Made by a program: the position numbers and the translations under genes. Positions 43,026 to 54,516 of a stretch of DNA of 64,000 bases are shown piece after piece. This DNA is from Paraburkholderia terricola (GTDB lineage: Bacteria > Pseudomonadota > Gammaproteobacteria > Burkholderiales > Burkholderiaceae), in contig NZ_FRAB01000009.1 of NCBI RefSeq assembly GCF_900142195.1, forward strand, positions 134,954-198,953. The letters run 5' to 3'. The notes beneath the pieces are model-generated. The model did not search any database. It had not been told where the DNA came from and saw only the letters and a program-made list of their open reading frames with translations. Each line of letters starts with the position of its first letter. The stretch's first letter is position 1.

Positions 43026-44933
43026 ATGTACGACTTGCTGAAAACCATCGACGACCCGGCAGCCCTGCGCCGCCTCGATCGCCGCCAATTGCAACCGCTT
43101 GCAGACGAGTTGCGCGCCTTTGTGCTCGACAGCGTATCGCAGACGGGCGGCCATCTTTCGTCCAACCTCGGCACGGTCGAGTTGACCATTGCTCTGCACT
43201 ACGTGTTCGATACGCCGCATGACCGCATCGTGTGGGACGTCGGCCATCAAACGTATCCGCACAAGATCTTGACGGGCCGCCGCGACCAGATGCACACGCT
43301 GCGCCAGTTGGGCGGCATCTCGGGCTTCCCGAAGCGCGACGAGTCGGCATACGACACCTTCGGCACCGCTCACTCCAGCACCTCGATCTCGGCCGCGCTC
43401 GGCATGGCGATCGCGAGCAAGCTGCAAGGCGACAACCGCATGGGCATCGCCGTGATCGGCGACGGTGCGATGACGGCCGGCATGGCCTTCGAGGCGATGA
43501 ACAACGCCGGCGTCGAAGACGACGTGCCGCTGCTCGTCATCCTCAACGACAACGATATGTCGATCTCGCCGCCGGTCGGCGCGCTGAATCGCCATCTGGC
43601 GCGTCTGATGTCGGGCCGCTTCTATGCGGCCGCGCGTGCGGGCGTGGAGCGCGTGCTGCGCGTCGCGCCGCCCATGCTCGATCTTGCCCGCAAGCTCGAG
43701 GAGCACGCGAAGGGCATGATCGTGCCGGCCACGCTGTTCGAGGAGTTCGGCTTCAACTACATTGGCCCGATCGACGGTCACGACCTCGATTCGCTGATCC
43801 CCACGCTGCAGAACATCAAGGAATTGCGCGGTCCGCAATTCCTGCACGTCGTCACGAAGAAGGGCCAAGGCTACAAGCTGGCCGAAGCCGATCCCGTGCT
43901 GTACCACGGCCCGGGCAAGTTCAATCCGGCTGAGGGCATCAAGCCCGCCACCACGCCGTCGAAGAAAACCTACACGCAGGTGTTCGGCGAATGGCTGTGC
44001 GACGCGGCCGAACTGGACGCGCGCGTGATCGGCATCACCCCGGCCATGCGTGAAGGCTCCGGCATGGTCGAGTTCGAGAAGCGCTTCCCGGACCGCTACT
44101 TCGACGTCGGTATCGCCGAACAGCACGCGGTGACGTTCGCCGGCGGCCTGGCCGCGGACGGCATGAAGCCGGTGGTCGCGATCTACTCGACCTTCCTGCA
44201 ACGCGCTTACGACCAGTTGATCCACGACGTCGCGCTGCAGAACCTGCCGGTGGTCTTCGCGATCGACCGCGCGGGTCTCGTCGGCGCGGATGGCGCCACG
44301 CACGCGGGCGCTTACGATCTCGCGTTCCTGCGCTGCATCCCGAACATGACGGTGATGGCCGCATCCGACGAAAACGAATGCCGGCAGATGCTGTACACGG
44401 CGCTCCAGCAGCCGAACCCGACGGCGGTGCGCTATCCGCGCGGCGCCGGCACGGGTGTGGCGACCATCAAGCAGATGGCCGCCCTGCCACTCGGCAAGGG
44501 CGAGATTCGTCGCGAGACGTCGCAGCCGGCCGGCAAGCGCATTGCGATTCTGGCGTTCGGCACGATGGTGGCGCCGTCGCTCGCCGCCGCCGAACAACTC
44601 GACGCCACGGTCGCGAACATGCGCTTCGTGAAGCCGTTGGACGCCGACCTGGTCCGTGAACTGGCCGACACGCACGACGCTATCGTCACGGTCGAGGAAG
44701 GCTGCGTGATGGGCGGCGCGGGCTCGGCTTGCGTCGAAGCCCTGCTCGCGAGTGGGGTTATGCGGCCCGTACTACAATTGGGCCTCCCGGATCGCTTCAT
44801 CGATCATGGGGATCCGGCCAAGCTGCTGGCGGCGTGCGGTCTTGACGGCGCGGGCATCGCCAGGTCGATTCGCGAGCGCTTTCTTTCCAGCGGCGCGATG
44901 GCCGGTCAATCATCGGTGAAGCGGGTCGCTTAG
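43026..44933 (+). CDS. dxs: 1-deoxy-D-xylulose-5-phosphate synthase
   Basis: The first enzyme of the methylerythritol phosphate pathway: pyruvate plus glyceraldehyde-3-phosphate to DXP, with thiamine diphosphate. The 635-residue protein has the thiamine motif [18 protein letters not shown] to NDNDMSIS (about 140-185), [12 protein letters not shown] near 74-85 and a transketolase pyrimidine domain with [15 protein letters not shown] near 365. ATG 43026 ([11 protein letters not shown]) fits the family; an upstream ATG at 42981 adds 15 residues. The gap to ispA is 85 bases, so co-transcription is likely. Confidence 0.96.
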   Translation: MYDLLKTIDDPAALRRLDRRQLQPLADELRAFVLDSVSQTGGHLSSNLGTVELTIALHYVFDTPHDRIVWDVGHQTYPHKILTGRRDQMHTLRQLGGISGFPKRDESAYDTFGTAHSSTSISAALGMAIASKLQGDNRMGIAVIGDGAMTAGMAFEAMNNAGVEDDVPLLVILNDNDMSISPPVGALNRHLARLMSGRFYAAARAGVERVLRVAPPMLDLARKLEEHAKGMIVPATLFEEFGFNYIGPIDGHDLDSLIPTLQNIKELRGPQFLHVVTKKGQGYKLAEADPVLYHGPGKFNPAEGIKPATTPSKKTYTQVFGEWLCDAAELDARVIGITPAMREGSGMVEFEKRFPDRYFDVGIAEQHAVTFAGGLAADGMKPVVAIYSTFLQRAYDQLIHDVALQNLPVVFAIDRAGLVGADGATHAGAYDLAFLRCIPNMTVMAASDENECRQMLYTALQQPNPTAVRYPRGAGTGVATIKQMAALPLGKGEIRRETSQPAGKRIAILAFGTMVAPSLAAAEQLDATVANMRFVKPLDADLVRELADTHDAIVTVEEGCVMGGAGSACVEALLASGVMRPVLQLGLPDRFIDHGDPAKLLAACGLDGAGIARSIRERFLSSGAMAGQSSVKRVA

Positions 44934-45022
44934 CCTGGTTGAGTCGCTCGTCGCGTCGCTCGTCCGTCCTGCGGTGCGCTATGCCGCGGCGATAGCGGCC
45001 CAAGCAATCTCCAACTTGAATC

Positions 45023-45068
45023 GATGGGCCATCGGGCCCATCACCCAACGCCGGCAGGAGCCGGCGTT
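45023..45068 (+). promoter_or_regulatory. Two tandem hairpins in the folE2 leader
   Basis: GATGGGCC-ATCG-GGCCCATC (45023-45042) and AACGCCGGC-AGGA-GCCGGCGTT (45047-45068) are perfect stems of 8 and 9 pairs, four bases apart, ending 45 bases before the folE2 ATG. They may be a dxs terminator region without T run, or a regulatory leader structure. Confidence 0.5.
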
Positions 45069-45112
45069 CGCCATTGCGCGTCGAGATCCGCATGGCATGT
45101 GAGGACAAAAAG

Positions 45113-45919
45113 ATGAATCAGATGAATCCCGCCTTCGTGATGCCCGATGTGCAAAGCACGCCCGATACCCGTCAGATTCCCATTCAGCGGGTCGGCGTCA
45201 AGGCGGTGCGTCATCCGCTGACGGTGCGTACGCAAGACGGCGAGGTACAGCCGACGGTCGGTATGTGGAATCTCGATGTGCATCTGCCGGCCGACCAGAA
45301 GGGCACGCATATGTCGCGTTTCGTGGCGCTGCTCGAAGAGAACAAGGCGCCGCTCGAGGCGGCCACGTTCCGCACCCTGCTTGCCGCGATGCTCGAAAAG
45401 CTCGAAGCCGAGGCGGGCCGCATCGAGGTGTCGTTTCCTTACTTCGTGAACAAGACCGCGCCGGTCTCCGGCGTGCAAAGCCTGCTCGACTACGAAGTCA
45501 CGTTGACGGGCGAGATTCGTAATGGCGCGACGCGTCTGTTCATCAAGGTATTGGTGCCGGTCACGAGCCTGTGCCCGTGCTCGAAGAAGATCTCGCAGTA
45601 CGGCGCGCATAACCAGCGCTCGCACGTCACGATCAACGCCGAACTGGCGGGCGAGGTGGCGGTGGAAGACCTGATCCGTATTGCGGAGGAAGAGGCGTCG
45701 TGCGAATTGTGGGGCTTGCTCAAGCGTCCGGACGAGAAGTTCGTCACCGAGCGTGCGTATGAAAACCCGAAGTTCGTTGAGGACCTGGTGCGCGACGTCG
45801 CGCAGCGTCTGAATGCCGATGAGCGGATCGTCGCGTATGTGCTCGAAGCGGAGAACTTCGAGTCGATTCACAATCACAGCGCGTATGCGGTGATCGAGCG
45901 GGATAAGCGCGTGCCTTGA
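45113..45919 (+). CDS. folE2: GTP cyclohydrolase FolE2 (type IB)
   Basis: Makes dihydroneopterin triphosphate from GTP, the first step of folate synthesis. The 268-residue product belongs to the zinc-independent, metal-flexible type IB family: conserved Cys154 and Cys156 in [21 protein letters not shown] and C-terminal [17 protein letters not shown]. Organisms often use FolE2 when zinc is short, sometimes under Zur; no Zur-type dyad is evident here. ATG 45113 has GAGGAC upstream; an upstream ATG at 45074 is in frame but lacks conservation. Two hairpins precede it. Confidence 0.95.
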   Translation: MNQMNPAFVMPDVQSTPDTRQIPIQRVGVKAVRHPLTVRTQDGEVQPTVGMWNLDVHLPADQKGTHMSRFVALLEENKAPLEAATFRTLLAAMLEKLEAEAGRIEVSFPYFVNKTAPVSGVQSLLDYEVTLTGEIRNGATRLFIKVLVPVTSLCPCSKKISQYGAHNQRSHVTINAELAGEVAVEDLIRIAEEEASCELWGLLKRPDEKFVTERAYENPKFVEDLVRDVAQRLNADERIVAYVLEAENFESIHNHSAYAVIERDKRVP

Positions 45920-45955
45920 CGCACGAGTTCGGCGAGCCGCTCGCCGGATTCAACG

Positions 45956-45983
45956 AAAAGCCGCTGTCAGAAGCGGCTTTTTT
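45956..45983. terminator. Terminator between folE2 and tsaD
   Basis: AAAAGCCGCT (45956-45965) pairs with AGCGGCTTTT (45972-45981) over a 6-base loop, followed by TT. A and T runs on both sides allow use by the convergent genes. Confidence 0.85.
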
Positions 45984-46009
45984 AATGGTGTCGCGGTTTT
46001 GCCGCGGCA

Positions 46010-47038
46010 TTAGCGCGCCAAGGAAGTCAGGTCCCAACGCGGCTTGACGGTGAACGCGTAGTCTTTTCCCGATTGATCGGGCCAGCGTTGCAGCCTCAGT
46101 GCGCCGGCGAGCGCGATCATCGCGCCGTTGTCCGTGCACAGGGACAAGTCCGGGTAATGGACATAGAAATTGCGCTTCTTCGCGGCAGCGGAAAGCGCCT
46201 CGCGCAACTGCCGGTTCGCGCCCACGCCGCCCGCCACGACCAGCCGGTTGAGCCTGGTCCGCTTGAGCGCGGCCAGCGACTTGGCCGCCAGCACTTCGAC
46301 CGCCGCGTCGACGAAAGCGCGCGCCAGATCGGCTTTCGCCTGCTCGCAGATGTTCGCGCCGCCAAGTTTTTTTGCGTGCGTGAGCACGGCGGTCTTCAGG
46401 CCGCTAAAGCTGAAATCGAGGTCGCCGGAATGCAGCATCGGGCGCGGCAGGACCACGGCGCCGGGCGTGCCGAACTCCGCCATGCGCGAGACTTCCGGGC
46501 CGCCCGGATAACCGAGGCCAAGCAGCTTGGCGGTTTTGTCGAAGGCTTCGCCGGCGGCGTCGTCCAGCGTTTCGCCGAGCGTTTCGTAGACGCCCACGTC
46601 CGTCACGCGCATCAACTGTGTATGACCGCCGGAAACCAGCAACGCGACGAACGGAAACGGCGGCGGCTCATCCACCAGCAGCGGCGACAGCAAGTGCCCT
46701 TCAAGATGGTGAATGCCGATGGTCGGCTTGTCCCACGCCATCGCCAGCGAATTGGCGATGCTCGCGCCCACCAGCAGCGCGCCCGCGAGGCCGGGGCCCT
46801 GGGTATAAGCGATCGCGTCGATGTCGCCACGCGCCGCGCCCGCACGCTCCATCACCTCTTCGAGCAGGGGCAGCGCGCGCCGGATATGGTCGCGCGACGC
46901 CAGTTCCGGCACCACGCCGCCGTACTCCCGATGCATCGCGATCTGCGAATGCAGCGCGTGCGCGAGCAGGCCGCGCTCGGTGTCGTAGAGCGCGAGACCG
47001 GTTTCGTCGCAGGAGCTTTCGATGCCGAGAACGAGCAT
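46010..47038 (-). CDS. tsaD: tRNA N6-threonylcarbamoyladenosine transferase TsaD
   Basis: Transfers threonylcarbamoyl to A37 of tRNAs that read ANN codons, with TsaB and TsaE. The 342-residue ASKHA-fold protein starts [19 protein letters not shown], has the metal-binding [11 protein letters not shown] near 112-122, VSGGHTQLM near 138-146 and [23 protein letters not shown] 47038 matches the family start; longer frames upstream do not. It is divergent from the flavoprotein gene and lies before the rpsU-dnaG-rpoD block, as in many proteobacteria. Confidence 0.96.
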   Translation of the reverse strand: MLVLGIESSCDETGLALYDTERGLLAHALHSQIAMHREYGGVVPELASRDHIRRALPLLEEVMERAGAARGDIDAIAYTQGPGLAGALLVGASIANSLAMAWDKPTIGIHHLEGHLLSPLLVDEPPPFPFVALLVSGGHTQLMRVTDVGVYETLGETLDDAAGEAFDKTAKLLGLGYPGGPEVSRMAEFGTPGAVVLPRPMLHSGDLDFSFSGLKTAVLTHAKKLGGANICEQAKADLARAFVDAAVEVLAAKSLAALKRTRLNRLVVAGGVGANRQLREALSAAAKKRNFYVHYPDLSLCTDNGAMIALAGALRLQRWPDQSGKDYAFTVKPRWDLTSLAR

Positions 47039-47150
47039 GGTGAGGTGAACCTGAAAGGACGCGCGGCAGGCGTCCGGAAGTGAAAAAGCAAGCCTGAAAG
47101 TATAGCAGTGCGGGCAGCCGGCCGCGGACGCGCAGGTACAATGCGGCCCC

Positions 47151-48368
47151 ATGGAATCCTTCGATATCGCAGTGATCGGCGCGGGCGCGGCCGGGATGAT
47201 GTGCGCGGCCGTGGCCGGGCAACTCGGCCGCCGCGTGGTGCTGATCGACCACTCGCAGCGTCTCGCGGAAAAAATCCGCATCTCCGGCGGCGGCCGCTGC
47301 AACTTCACGAATCTGTACGCCGGGCCGGCCAATTATCTGTCGGCGAATCCGCATTTTTGCCGCTCGGCACTGGCGCGCTACACGCCGCGCGACTTCATGG
47401 CGCTGCTCAAGCGCCATCACGTGACATGGCATGAGAAGCACAAGGGGCAACTGTTCTGCGACCAGACGAGCGACGCCGTCATCAATGTGCTGAAGAACGA
47501 GTGCGACGCGGGCGGCATTGCATGGCGCGCCCCGCTGTCGGTCGAACAGGTGCGGCAGGATGCCGAAGGACGGTTCACGCTGGACACGCACTCGGGTCCG
47601 ATCATGGCGCGCGCCCTCGTGATCGCGACCGGCGGTTTGTCGATTCCGAAGATCGGCGCCACCGATTTCGCCTACCGTCTCGCCAAGCAATTCGGCCACA
47701 AACTGATCGACACGCGCCCAGCACTGGTTCCGCTGACCTTCGCGCCCGCCGACTGGGAGCCGTTCGCGGCGCTTTCCGGGGTGTCGCTGGAAGTGCGGCT
47801 GGCGACCGGCGATAAAAAGACCGGCGCCGAATTCAACGAAGACCTGCTGTTGACGCACCGTGGCCTGTCCGGCCCCGGCGTTCTGCAAATCTCGAGCTAC
47901 TGGCAGCCTGGCGAGCCGATTCACATCGACCTGCTGCCGGAGCAGCAGGCCGTGACGGCGTTGCTCGAAGCGAAAACCGGCACGAAGCGTCAGATTGCGA
48001 ATCTGTTGTCGGACTGGGTGCCGCAGCGGCTCGCTCACGTGTGGCTGGAGACCCACCAGATAGCCGCCGAAGCGCGCGTCGCCGACTTGCCCGACAAGAC
48101 CCTGCGCCGCATCGGCGAGGCTTTGTCGCGCTGGACGCTCACCCCGAACGGCACCGAAGGCTACCGCAAGGCCGAAGTGACGCGCGGCGGCGTCGACACG
48201 CGCGACCTGTCGTCGTCGACGATGATGAGCGCCCGCGCGCCCGGTCTGTACTTCATCGGCGAAGCGGTGGACGTGACCGGCTGGCTCGGCGGCTACAACT
48301 TTCAATGGGCGTGGGCGTCGGGCGTGGCGGCCGGCCAGGCGGCCGCGGAGTACGTCCGCGGGGCTTGA
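47151..48368 (+). CDS. HI0933-family NAD(P)/FAD-dependent flavoprotein
   Basis: A 405-residue flavoprotein of the HI0933/BaiN family. FAD-binding signatures are [19 protein letters not shown] near 6-24 and [15 protein letters not shown] near 41-55; a second part gives [20 protein letters not shown] near 158-177, with C-terminal [27 protein letters not shown] near 365-391. Members have no settled function; some relatives reduce steroid or flavonoid-type double bonds. It is divergent from tsaD (112 bases between ATGs). Confidence 0.92.
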   Translation: MESFDIAVIGAGAAGMMCAAVAGQLGRRVVLIDHSQRLAEKIRISGGGRCNFTNLYAGPANYLSANPHFCRSALARYTPRDFMALLKRHHVTWHEKHKGQLFCDQTSDAVINVLKNECDAGGIAWRAPLSVEQVRQDAEGRFTLDTHSGPIMARALVIATGGLSIPKIGATDFAYRLAKQFGHKLIDTRPALVPLTFAPADWEPFAALSGVSLEVRLATGDKKTGAEFNEDLLLTHRGLSGPGVLQISSYWQPGEPIHIDLLPEQQAVTALLEAKTGTKRQIANLLSDWVPQRLAHVWLETHQIAAEARVADLPDKTLRRIGEALSRWTLTPNGTEGYRKAEVTRGGVDTRDLSSSTMMSARAPGLYFIGEAVDVTGWLGGYNFQWAWASGVAAGQAAAEYVRGA

Positions 48369-48398
48369 CGGCGCCATGGCTTTATGAGAAAGCTCTGC

Positions 48399-48404
48399 TA
48401 TACT
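48399..48404 (+). promoter_or_regulatory. Candidate -10 for rpsU
   Basis: TATACT at 48399-48404, 33 bases before the rpsU ATG. A weak ATGGCT lies at -35 distance (48376-48381). Confidence 0.5.
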
Positions 48405-48436
48405 CCTGAACCTTTACAAAGTTCCGTTATTGAAAA

Positions 48437-48649
48437 ATGACGACCATCCGCGTAAAAGACAACGAGCCGTTTGAAGTTGCCATGCGCCGTTTCAAGCGCA
48501 CCATGGAGAAAGCCGGCTTGTTGACGGAACTTCGCGCCCGCGAGTTTTACGAAAAGCCTACGGCCGAGCGCAAGCGCAAGAAGGCGGCTGCGGTGAAGCG
48601 TCATTTCAAGCGTCTGCGGAGCCAGATGCTGCCAAGGAAGTTCTACTGA
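48437..48649 (+). CDS. rpsU: Ribosomal protein bS21
   Basis: The small basic protein of the 30S subunit that helps initiation. The 70-residue sequence [21 protein letters not shown] continues with the family core [30 protein letters not shown]. rpsU-dnaG-rpoD is the classic macromolecular synthesis operon; here a YqeY-like gene is inserted between rpsU and dnaG and the gap after rpsU is 224 bases with no clear terminator. No strong ribosome site is visible (TTATTGAAAA). Confidence 0.97.
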   Translation: MTTIRVKDNEPFEVAMRRFKRTMEKAGLLTELRAREFYEKPTAERKRKKAAAVKRHFKRLRSQMLPRKFY

Positions 48650-48873
48650 TTCTGGCGTTGCCGCGGTTCTTGTCGAACGGAGCGGCGACATCCAACGGTG
48701 AAGGCGCAACTGGCGCCATCACGGAAAACACGGCCCTTCGGGCCAGCCGGCAGGGTCGCATCCACTACGCACATTGCGCCAACCCGCTTGAGGAAGCAGT
48801 CCCAAGCGGGTATCTGTGTTGATGCAATTGGCAGCGCGGCCGGTTTTTCAATTCCAACGCATTCAGGTGAGTG

Positions 48874-49320
48874 ATGAGTCTCAAGGACCAGATCAACGAC
48901 GATATGAAGGCCGCCATGCGGGCGCGCGAGACCGAGCGTCTCGGCACGATCCGTCTGCTGCTGGCCGCGATCAAGCAGCGTGAAGTCGATGAGCGCGTCA
49001 CGCTCGACGACGCCGCCATCACCGCTGTCATCGACAAGATGATCAAGCAGCGCAAGGACTCGATCAGCCAGTTCGAAGCGGCCGGCCGCACGGATCTCGC
49101 CGACAAGGAAAAGGCCGAACTGGCCATCCTGTCCGCTTACATGCCGGAGCAGATGTCCGAGGCGGAGATCGTCGCCGAAGTCCAGGCCGCCGTCGCGCAA
49201 ACCGGCGCGGCCGGCCCGCAGGACATGGGCAAGGTCATGGGCGTGCTCAAGCCGAAACTCGCCGGCCGTGCCGACATGACCGCCGTCTCGGCGCAAGTCA
49301 AAGCCGCGCTCGCGAAGTAA
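48874..49320 (+). CDS. GatB/YqeY-domain protein
   Basis: A 148-residue protein with the tRNA-binding-like YqeY domain found as the C-terminal tail of GatB. MSLKDQINDDMKAAMRARETERLGTIRLLLAAIKQ and the tail DMGKVMGVLKPKLAGRADMTAVSAQVKAAL are family features; it is helical throughout. Free-standing YqeY proteins are usual between rpsU and dnaG in many bacteria; their role is not firmly known. ATG 48874 has AGGTGA upstream; a GTG at 48871 is adjacent. Confidence 0.93.
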   Translation: MSLKDQINDDMKAAMRARETERLGTIRLLLAAIKQREVDERVTLDDAAITAVIDKMIKQRKDSISQFEAAGRTDLADKEKAELAILSAYMPEQMSEAEIVAEVQAAVAQTGAAGPQDMGKVMGVLKPKLAGRADMTAVSAQVKAALAK

Positions 49321-49402
49321 TTCCCTATTTCCAGTCCGCGCCTGCCGCCGCTCGGCGGCTCGGCTCGCGCGGCCTCGAGCTTTTCAGGCAGCGTCATTTA
49401 CT

Positions 49403-51277
49403 GTGATTCCACCGTCATTCCTGCAGGACCTGCTGAACCGCGTCGATATCGTCGACGTGGTCGGCCGGTATGTGCAGTTGAAAAAGGGCGGCGCGAACTT
49501 CATGGGGCTGTGCCCGTTTCACAACGAGAAGAGCCCTTCGTTTACCGTTAGCCCGACCAAGCAGTTCTATCACTGCTTCGGCTGCGGCGCGCATGGTACG
49601 GCCATCGGTTTCCTGATGGAGCATGTGGGCTCCTCGTTTCCCGAGGCGGTCAACGAACTCGCGCAGTCGGTGGGTCTGACCGTGCCGAACGAGCCTTCGC
49701 CGGGGTATGGCGGCGGCGGTGGGGGTTCCGGCGGTTATGCGCCGGCGGCGTCAAAGGCGGTGACCACGGCGCTCTCCGAGGTCATGCAGACCGCCTGCGA
49801 CTTTTACCGCAAGCAATTGCGCGGCGCGCCGGTCGCGATCCAGTATCTGAAGAAGCGCGGCCTGACGGGCGAGATCGCGGCCCGCTTCGGGCTCGGCTAC
49901 GCGCCGGACGGCTGGCAGAACCTCGAAGCCGCTTTCCCGAACTACCGTGACGACGCGCTGGTCGAGTCCGGCCTTGTAATCGTCAGCGAAAAGTCCGACG
50001 CACAGGGTCAGAACCGTCGATACGACCGCTTTCGCGAACGGATCATGTTCCCGATACGCAATGTGAAGGGGCAGGTGATCGGCTTCGGCGGCCGCGTGCT
50101 GGACGGTGGCGAGCCGAAATATTTGAATTCCCCGGAAACGCCTCTATTTAACAAGGGCAGCGAGCTGTACGGGCTATTCGAGGCGCGCCTGGCAATTCGC
50201 GAACAGCATTACGTGCTGGTGGTTGAAGGTTATATGGACGTGGTTGCGCTGGCCCAGCTAGGGTTCCAGAACGCGGTCGCCACGCTCGGCACGGCCTGCA
50301 CGCCGATTCATGTCCAGAAACTGATGCGCCAGACCGACACGGTCATCTTCAGTTTCGACGGCGATTCGGCGGGACGGCGCGCGGCGCGCCGTGCGCTCGA
50401 TGCCTGTCTGCCGCATGCGGCGGACAACCGGACGATCCGGTTCCTTTTTTTACCGTCCGAGCACGATCCGGACAGCTACGTGCGTGAATTCGGCACCGAG
50501 GCGTTCGCCGAGCAGGTCGAGCGTGCCATGCCGCTCTCCCAGTTCATGCTGAACGAAGTACTGACAGGCAAGGAGCTGGACCAGCCGGAAGGCCGCGCCC
50601 GCGCGCTATTCGACGCCAAGCCCCTGCTGCAGGCGCTGCCGGCCAATGCGTTGCGCGCCCAGGTCATGCATATGTTCGCCGACCGGCTGGACGTGCCATT
50701 CGACGAAGTGGCGGCGCTGTGCGAGGTCGATTCACGCATCGCGGCGGCGGCCCGTTCGGCCCCGGCACGCAAGGACCGGCGCAGCGTGACCGGGATCGAA
50801 GAGAAAACGCTGCGCAATCTGGTGATGTACCCGCGCACGGTGGCGGTGCTCGACGAAGAGTCGGAACAGGCGCTTCTAAGCGTCACCCGGCACGGAGAGC
50901 TGTTCGAGGAAGTGACGACGCATGCACGCGCGCTGGGCGATTCGGCGGAATTTCAATTGTTGTCGGATCTGTTGCGCAACGGCGCAAACGCCCCAACTTT
51001 CGAGGAAATCTTTCGCAAAATTCTAGACTATGATGAAAACGTCCGGGATTTGCTGCTGAAGGATCCGGAAGATGCGACCGTCATCGAGGAACGGCGCGAG
51101 CAGGAACGGATCGTTGGCGAAGAACTGAAGGCGGCGATTCTGAAGATGCGTTACGACGCTTACTGCGATCGTCTCGAGCAGCTTTCGCGGCAATCCCGGC
51201 ATACGCCGGAGGAGTTCGCGGAACTCTCGGAGCTGAATCGGAAGCGGGCTGACATGAAGCGTCAGCTTGGGTTGTAG
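49403..51277 (+). CDS. dnaG: DNA primase DnaG
   Basis: Makes RNA primers at the replication fork. The 624-residue protein has the CHC2 zinc finger, Cys37, His40, Cys58 and Cys61 (GLCPFHNEKSPSF, YHCFGCGAHG), a Gly-rich linker near 103-113 (YGGGGGGSGGY), the TOPRIM core with VVEGYMDVVALAQ near 272 and FDGDSAGRRAA near 315, and a C-terminal DnaB-binding helical domain. The start is GTG at 49403 (reads MIPPSFLQDLLNR), which is the family start, with no strong ribosome site. rpoD follows after 92 bases. Confidence 0.96.
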   Translation: MIPPSFLQDLLNRVDIVDVVGRYVQLKKGGANFMGLCPFHNEKSPSFTVSPTKQFYHCFGCGAHGTAIGFLMEHVGSSFPEAVNELAQSVGLTVPNEPSPGYGGGGGGSGGYAPAASKAVTTALSEVMQTACDFYRKQLRGAPVAIQYLKKRGLTGEIAARFGLGYAPDGWQNLEAAFPNYRDDALVESGLVIVSEKSDAQGQNRRYDRFRERIMFPIRNVKGQVIGFGGRVLDGGEPKYLNSPETPLFNKGSELYGLFEARLAIREQHYVLVVEGYMDVVALAQLGFQNAVATLGTACTPIHVQKLMRQTDTVIFSFDGDSAGRRAARRALDACLPHAADNRTIRFLFLPSEHDPDSYVREFGTEAFAEQVERAMPLSQFMLNEVLTGKELDQPEGRARALFDAKPLLQALPANALRAQVMHMFADRLDVPFDEVAALCEVDSRIAAAARSAPARKDRRSVTGIEEKTLRNLVMYPRTVAVLDEESEQALLSVTRHGELFEEVTTHARALGDSAEFQLLSDLLRNGANAPTFEEIFRKILDYDENVRDLLLKDPEDATVIEERREQERIVGEELKAAILKMRYDAYCDRLEQLSRQSRHTPEEFAELSELNRKRADMKRQLGL

Positions 51278-51298
51278 GCGGAACGCCGGAAACCTGGG

Positions 51299-51307
51299 TG
51301 GTATAAT
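51299..51307 (+). promoter_or_regulatory. Extended -10 promoter for rpoD
   Basis: TGGTATAAT (51299-51307) has a perfect -10 with the TGn extension, 63 bases before the rpoD ATG; no -35 is seen. It would give rpoD an extra promoter independent of the rpsU-dnaG transcript. Confidence 0.6.
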
Positions 51308-51369
51308 TAAAGGTTTCCAGCGGTTTGTTTTTCAAAGGGTTTTCCTAGCAAAGGCGAAAAGGCGATGCG

Positions 51370-53769
<2,400 letters not shown>

Positions 53770-53810
53770 CCGAAGCGCGCGACGTGCGGCTGGCGATCTA
53801 GCGCTGTGAA

Positions 53811-53865
53811 GGGGCTGTTGCGGTTGTTTCGCGCCGGCGAGGCGGTTGCGCAGCCCCCTTTTTCG
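53811..53865 (+). terminator. Probable rpoD terminator
   Basis: GGGGCTG (53811-53817) and CAGCCCC (53851-53857) close a large GC-rich loop and are followed by CCTTTTT. It overlaps the -35 of the candidate tRNA promoter. Confidence 0.55.
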
Positions 53866-53873
53866 TGTAGTAT
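53846..53873 (+). promoter_or_regulatory. Candidate promoter of the CAU tRNA gene
   Basis: TTGCGC (53846-53851), 16 bases, TAGTAT (53868-53873). A start near 53880 would give a leader of about 40 bases containing the hairpin at 53892-53919. Confidence 0.45.
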
Positions 53874-53891
53874 GTCGGCCAATCAGCGAAT

Positions 53892-53919
53892 AGGCCCGGC
53901 CTTGAGACCGGGTCTTTTT
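53892..53919 (+). terminator. Terminator-like hairpin immediately before the tRNA
   Basis: AGGCCCGG (53892-53899) pairs with CCGGGTCT (53908-53915), including one G-T pair, over an 8-base loop, and a T run follows (53915-53919). It ends four bases before tRNA position 1, so it is either a second rpoD terminator or an attenuator in the tRNA leader. Confidence 0.6.
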
Positions 53920-53922
53920 CTT

Positions 53923-54010
53923 GGGCCGGACGCCGTGCTGGTTGCAGGCAGCGGACTCATAATCCGCCTCCGAAAGGACATCGTCGGTTCGACTCCGACC
54001 CGGCCCACCA
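53923..54010 (+). tRNA. tRNA with CAU anticodon (Met or Ile2), class II architecture
   Basis: An 88-base cloverleaf with encoded CCA. Acceptor GGGCCGG (53923-53929) pairs perfectly with CCGGCCC (54000-54006), then A and CCA. The D stem is only 3 pairs, GCC (53932-53934) with GGC (53947-53949), and holds a 12-base loop with GG. The anticodon stem GCGGA/TCCGC carries loop CTCATAA, anticodon CAU (53958-53960). The variable region is 15 bases (53968-53982) with stem TCC-GAAA-GGA, as in class II tRNAs. The T arm is GTCGG-TTCGACT-CCGAC. Position 8 is A and 14 is T, the reverse of the usual T8-A14. Elongator Met and Ile2 tRNAs are normally class I, so the identity is open. It follows rpoD. Confidence 0.8.
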
Positions 54011-54315
54011 AGGATGTAAAAGAAGGGTTCCGAGATTTCGGAGCCCTTTTTTATTGCATGAAGCCGGCTATCAAGCGCGGCAATATGCCCCTTCTATTGC
54101 GGTGTTAATCGGGCTGAGCAATTTGATTCGGTTATTTAGAAGGCGGCCTTTATCCGTCGTCTTCTCACCGACACCGCGAATTGCCGCTGATTTGATTCCC
54201 GACTGCGTCGTCCTACTGCCCGCTCAAGATTCTTCGCAAGCGCTGCCCGGTTCCGGGAATATTCGTTGCGCGTGGAACGGCGGAAGGCATTCCCATCCAG
54301 GAGGACGTTCCCGTC
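54011..54315. other. Region between the tRNA and the acidic repeat protein gene
   Basis: Apart from the tRNA terminator at 54023-54053 this 305-base stretch holds no gene I can support. It is less GC-rich than its surroundings. A weak open frame (54054-54338) has no family features. It ends with the AGGAGG ribosome site at 54299-54304. Confidence 0.4.
54023..54053 (+). terminator. Terminator after the tRNA
   Basis: AAGGGTTCCG (54023-54032) pairs with CGGAGCCCTT (54039-54048) with one T-G pair and a 6-base loop; a run of T follows to 54052. Confidence 0.85.
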
Positions 54316-54516
54316 ATGCAAACCGATCCCACCATTGATCCCATCGCCGATCCCGCCGGCCAGCCGCTCGATGAGCCAGATGAGCCAGATGAGCCAGATG
54401 AGCAACCGCGTCCGTCGCCAGACAGACCGGACACGCAGCCGGAAACCGATCCGCTCGCACCAGGCAGTTCGCCCGAAGACGAAGAGACGCTTGGCCGATC
54501 GCGAGACCGGCCATAA
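54316..54516 (+). CDS. Small acidic Pro/Asp/Glu-rich protein with DEP repeats
   Basis: A 66-residue protein starting MQTDPTIDPIADPAGQPL with the repeat DEPDEPDEPDE at about 19-29 and further Pro, Asp, Glu and Ser to the end. No signal peptide, domain or membrane segment; it should be disordered and strongly acidic. The support for coding is a perfect AGGAGG 11 bases before the ATG and a 9-base DNA repeat that preserves the frame. I recognise no family. Confidence 0.5.
   Translation: MQTDPTIDPIADPAGQPLDEPDEPDEPDEQPRPSPDRPDTQPETDPLAPGSSPEDEETLGRSRDRP
54370..54403 (+). repeat. 9-bp tandem repeat, 3.8 copies
   Basis: GATGAGCCA is repeated exactly at 54370, 54379 and 54388, with a partial copy to 54403. 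It encodes the DEP repeats in the small acidic protein. Its length, a multiple of three, lets copy number change without frameshift. Confidence 0.9.

Noticed and set aside
42933..44675. A 580-codon minus-strand open frame opposite dxs
   Set aside because: Antisense shadow of a housekeeping gene.
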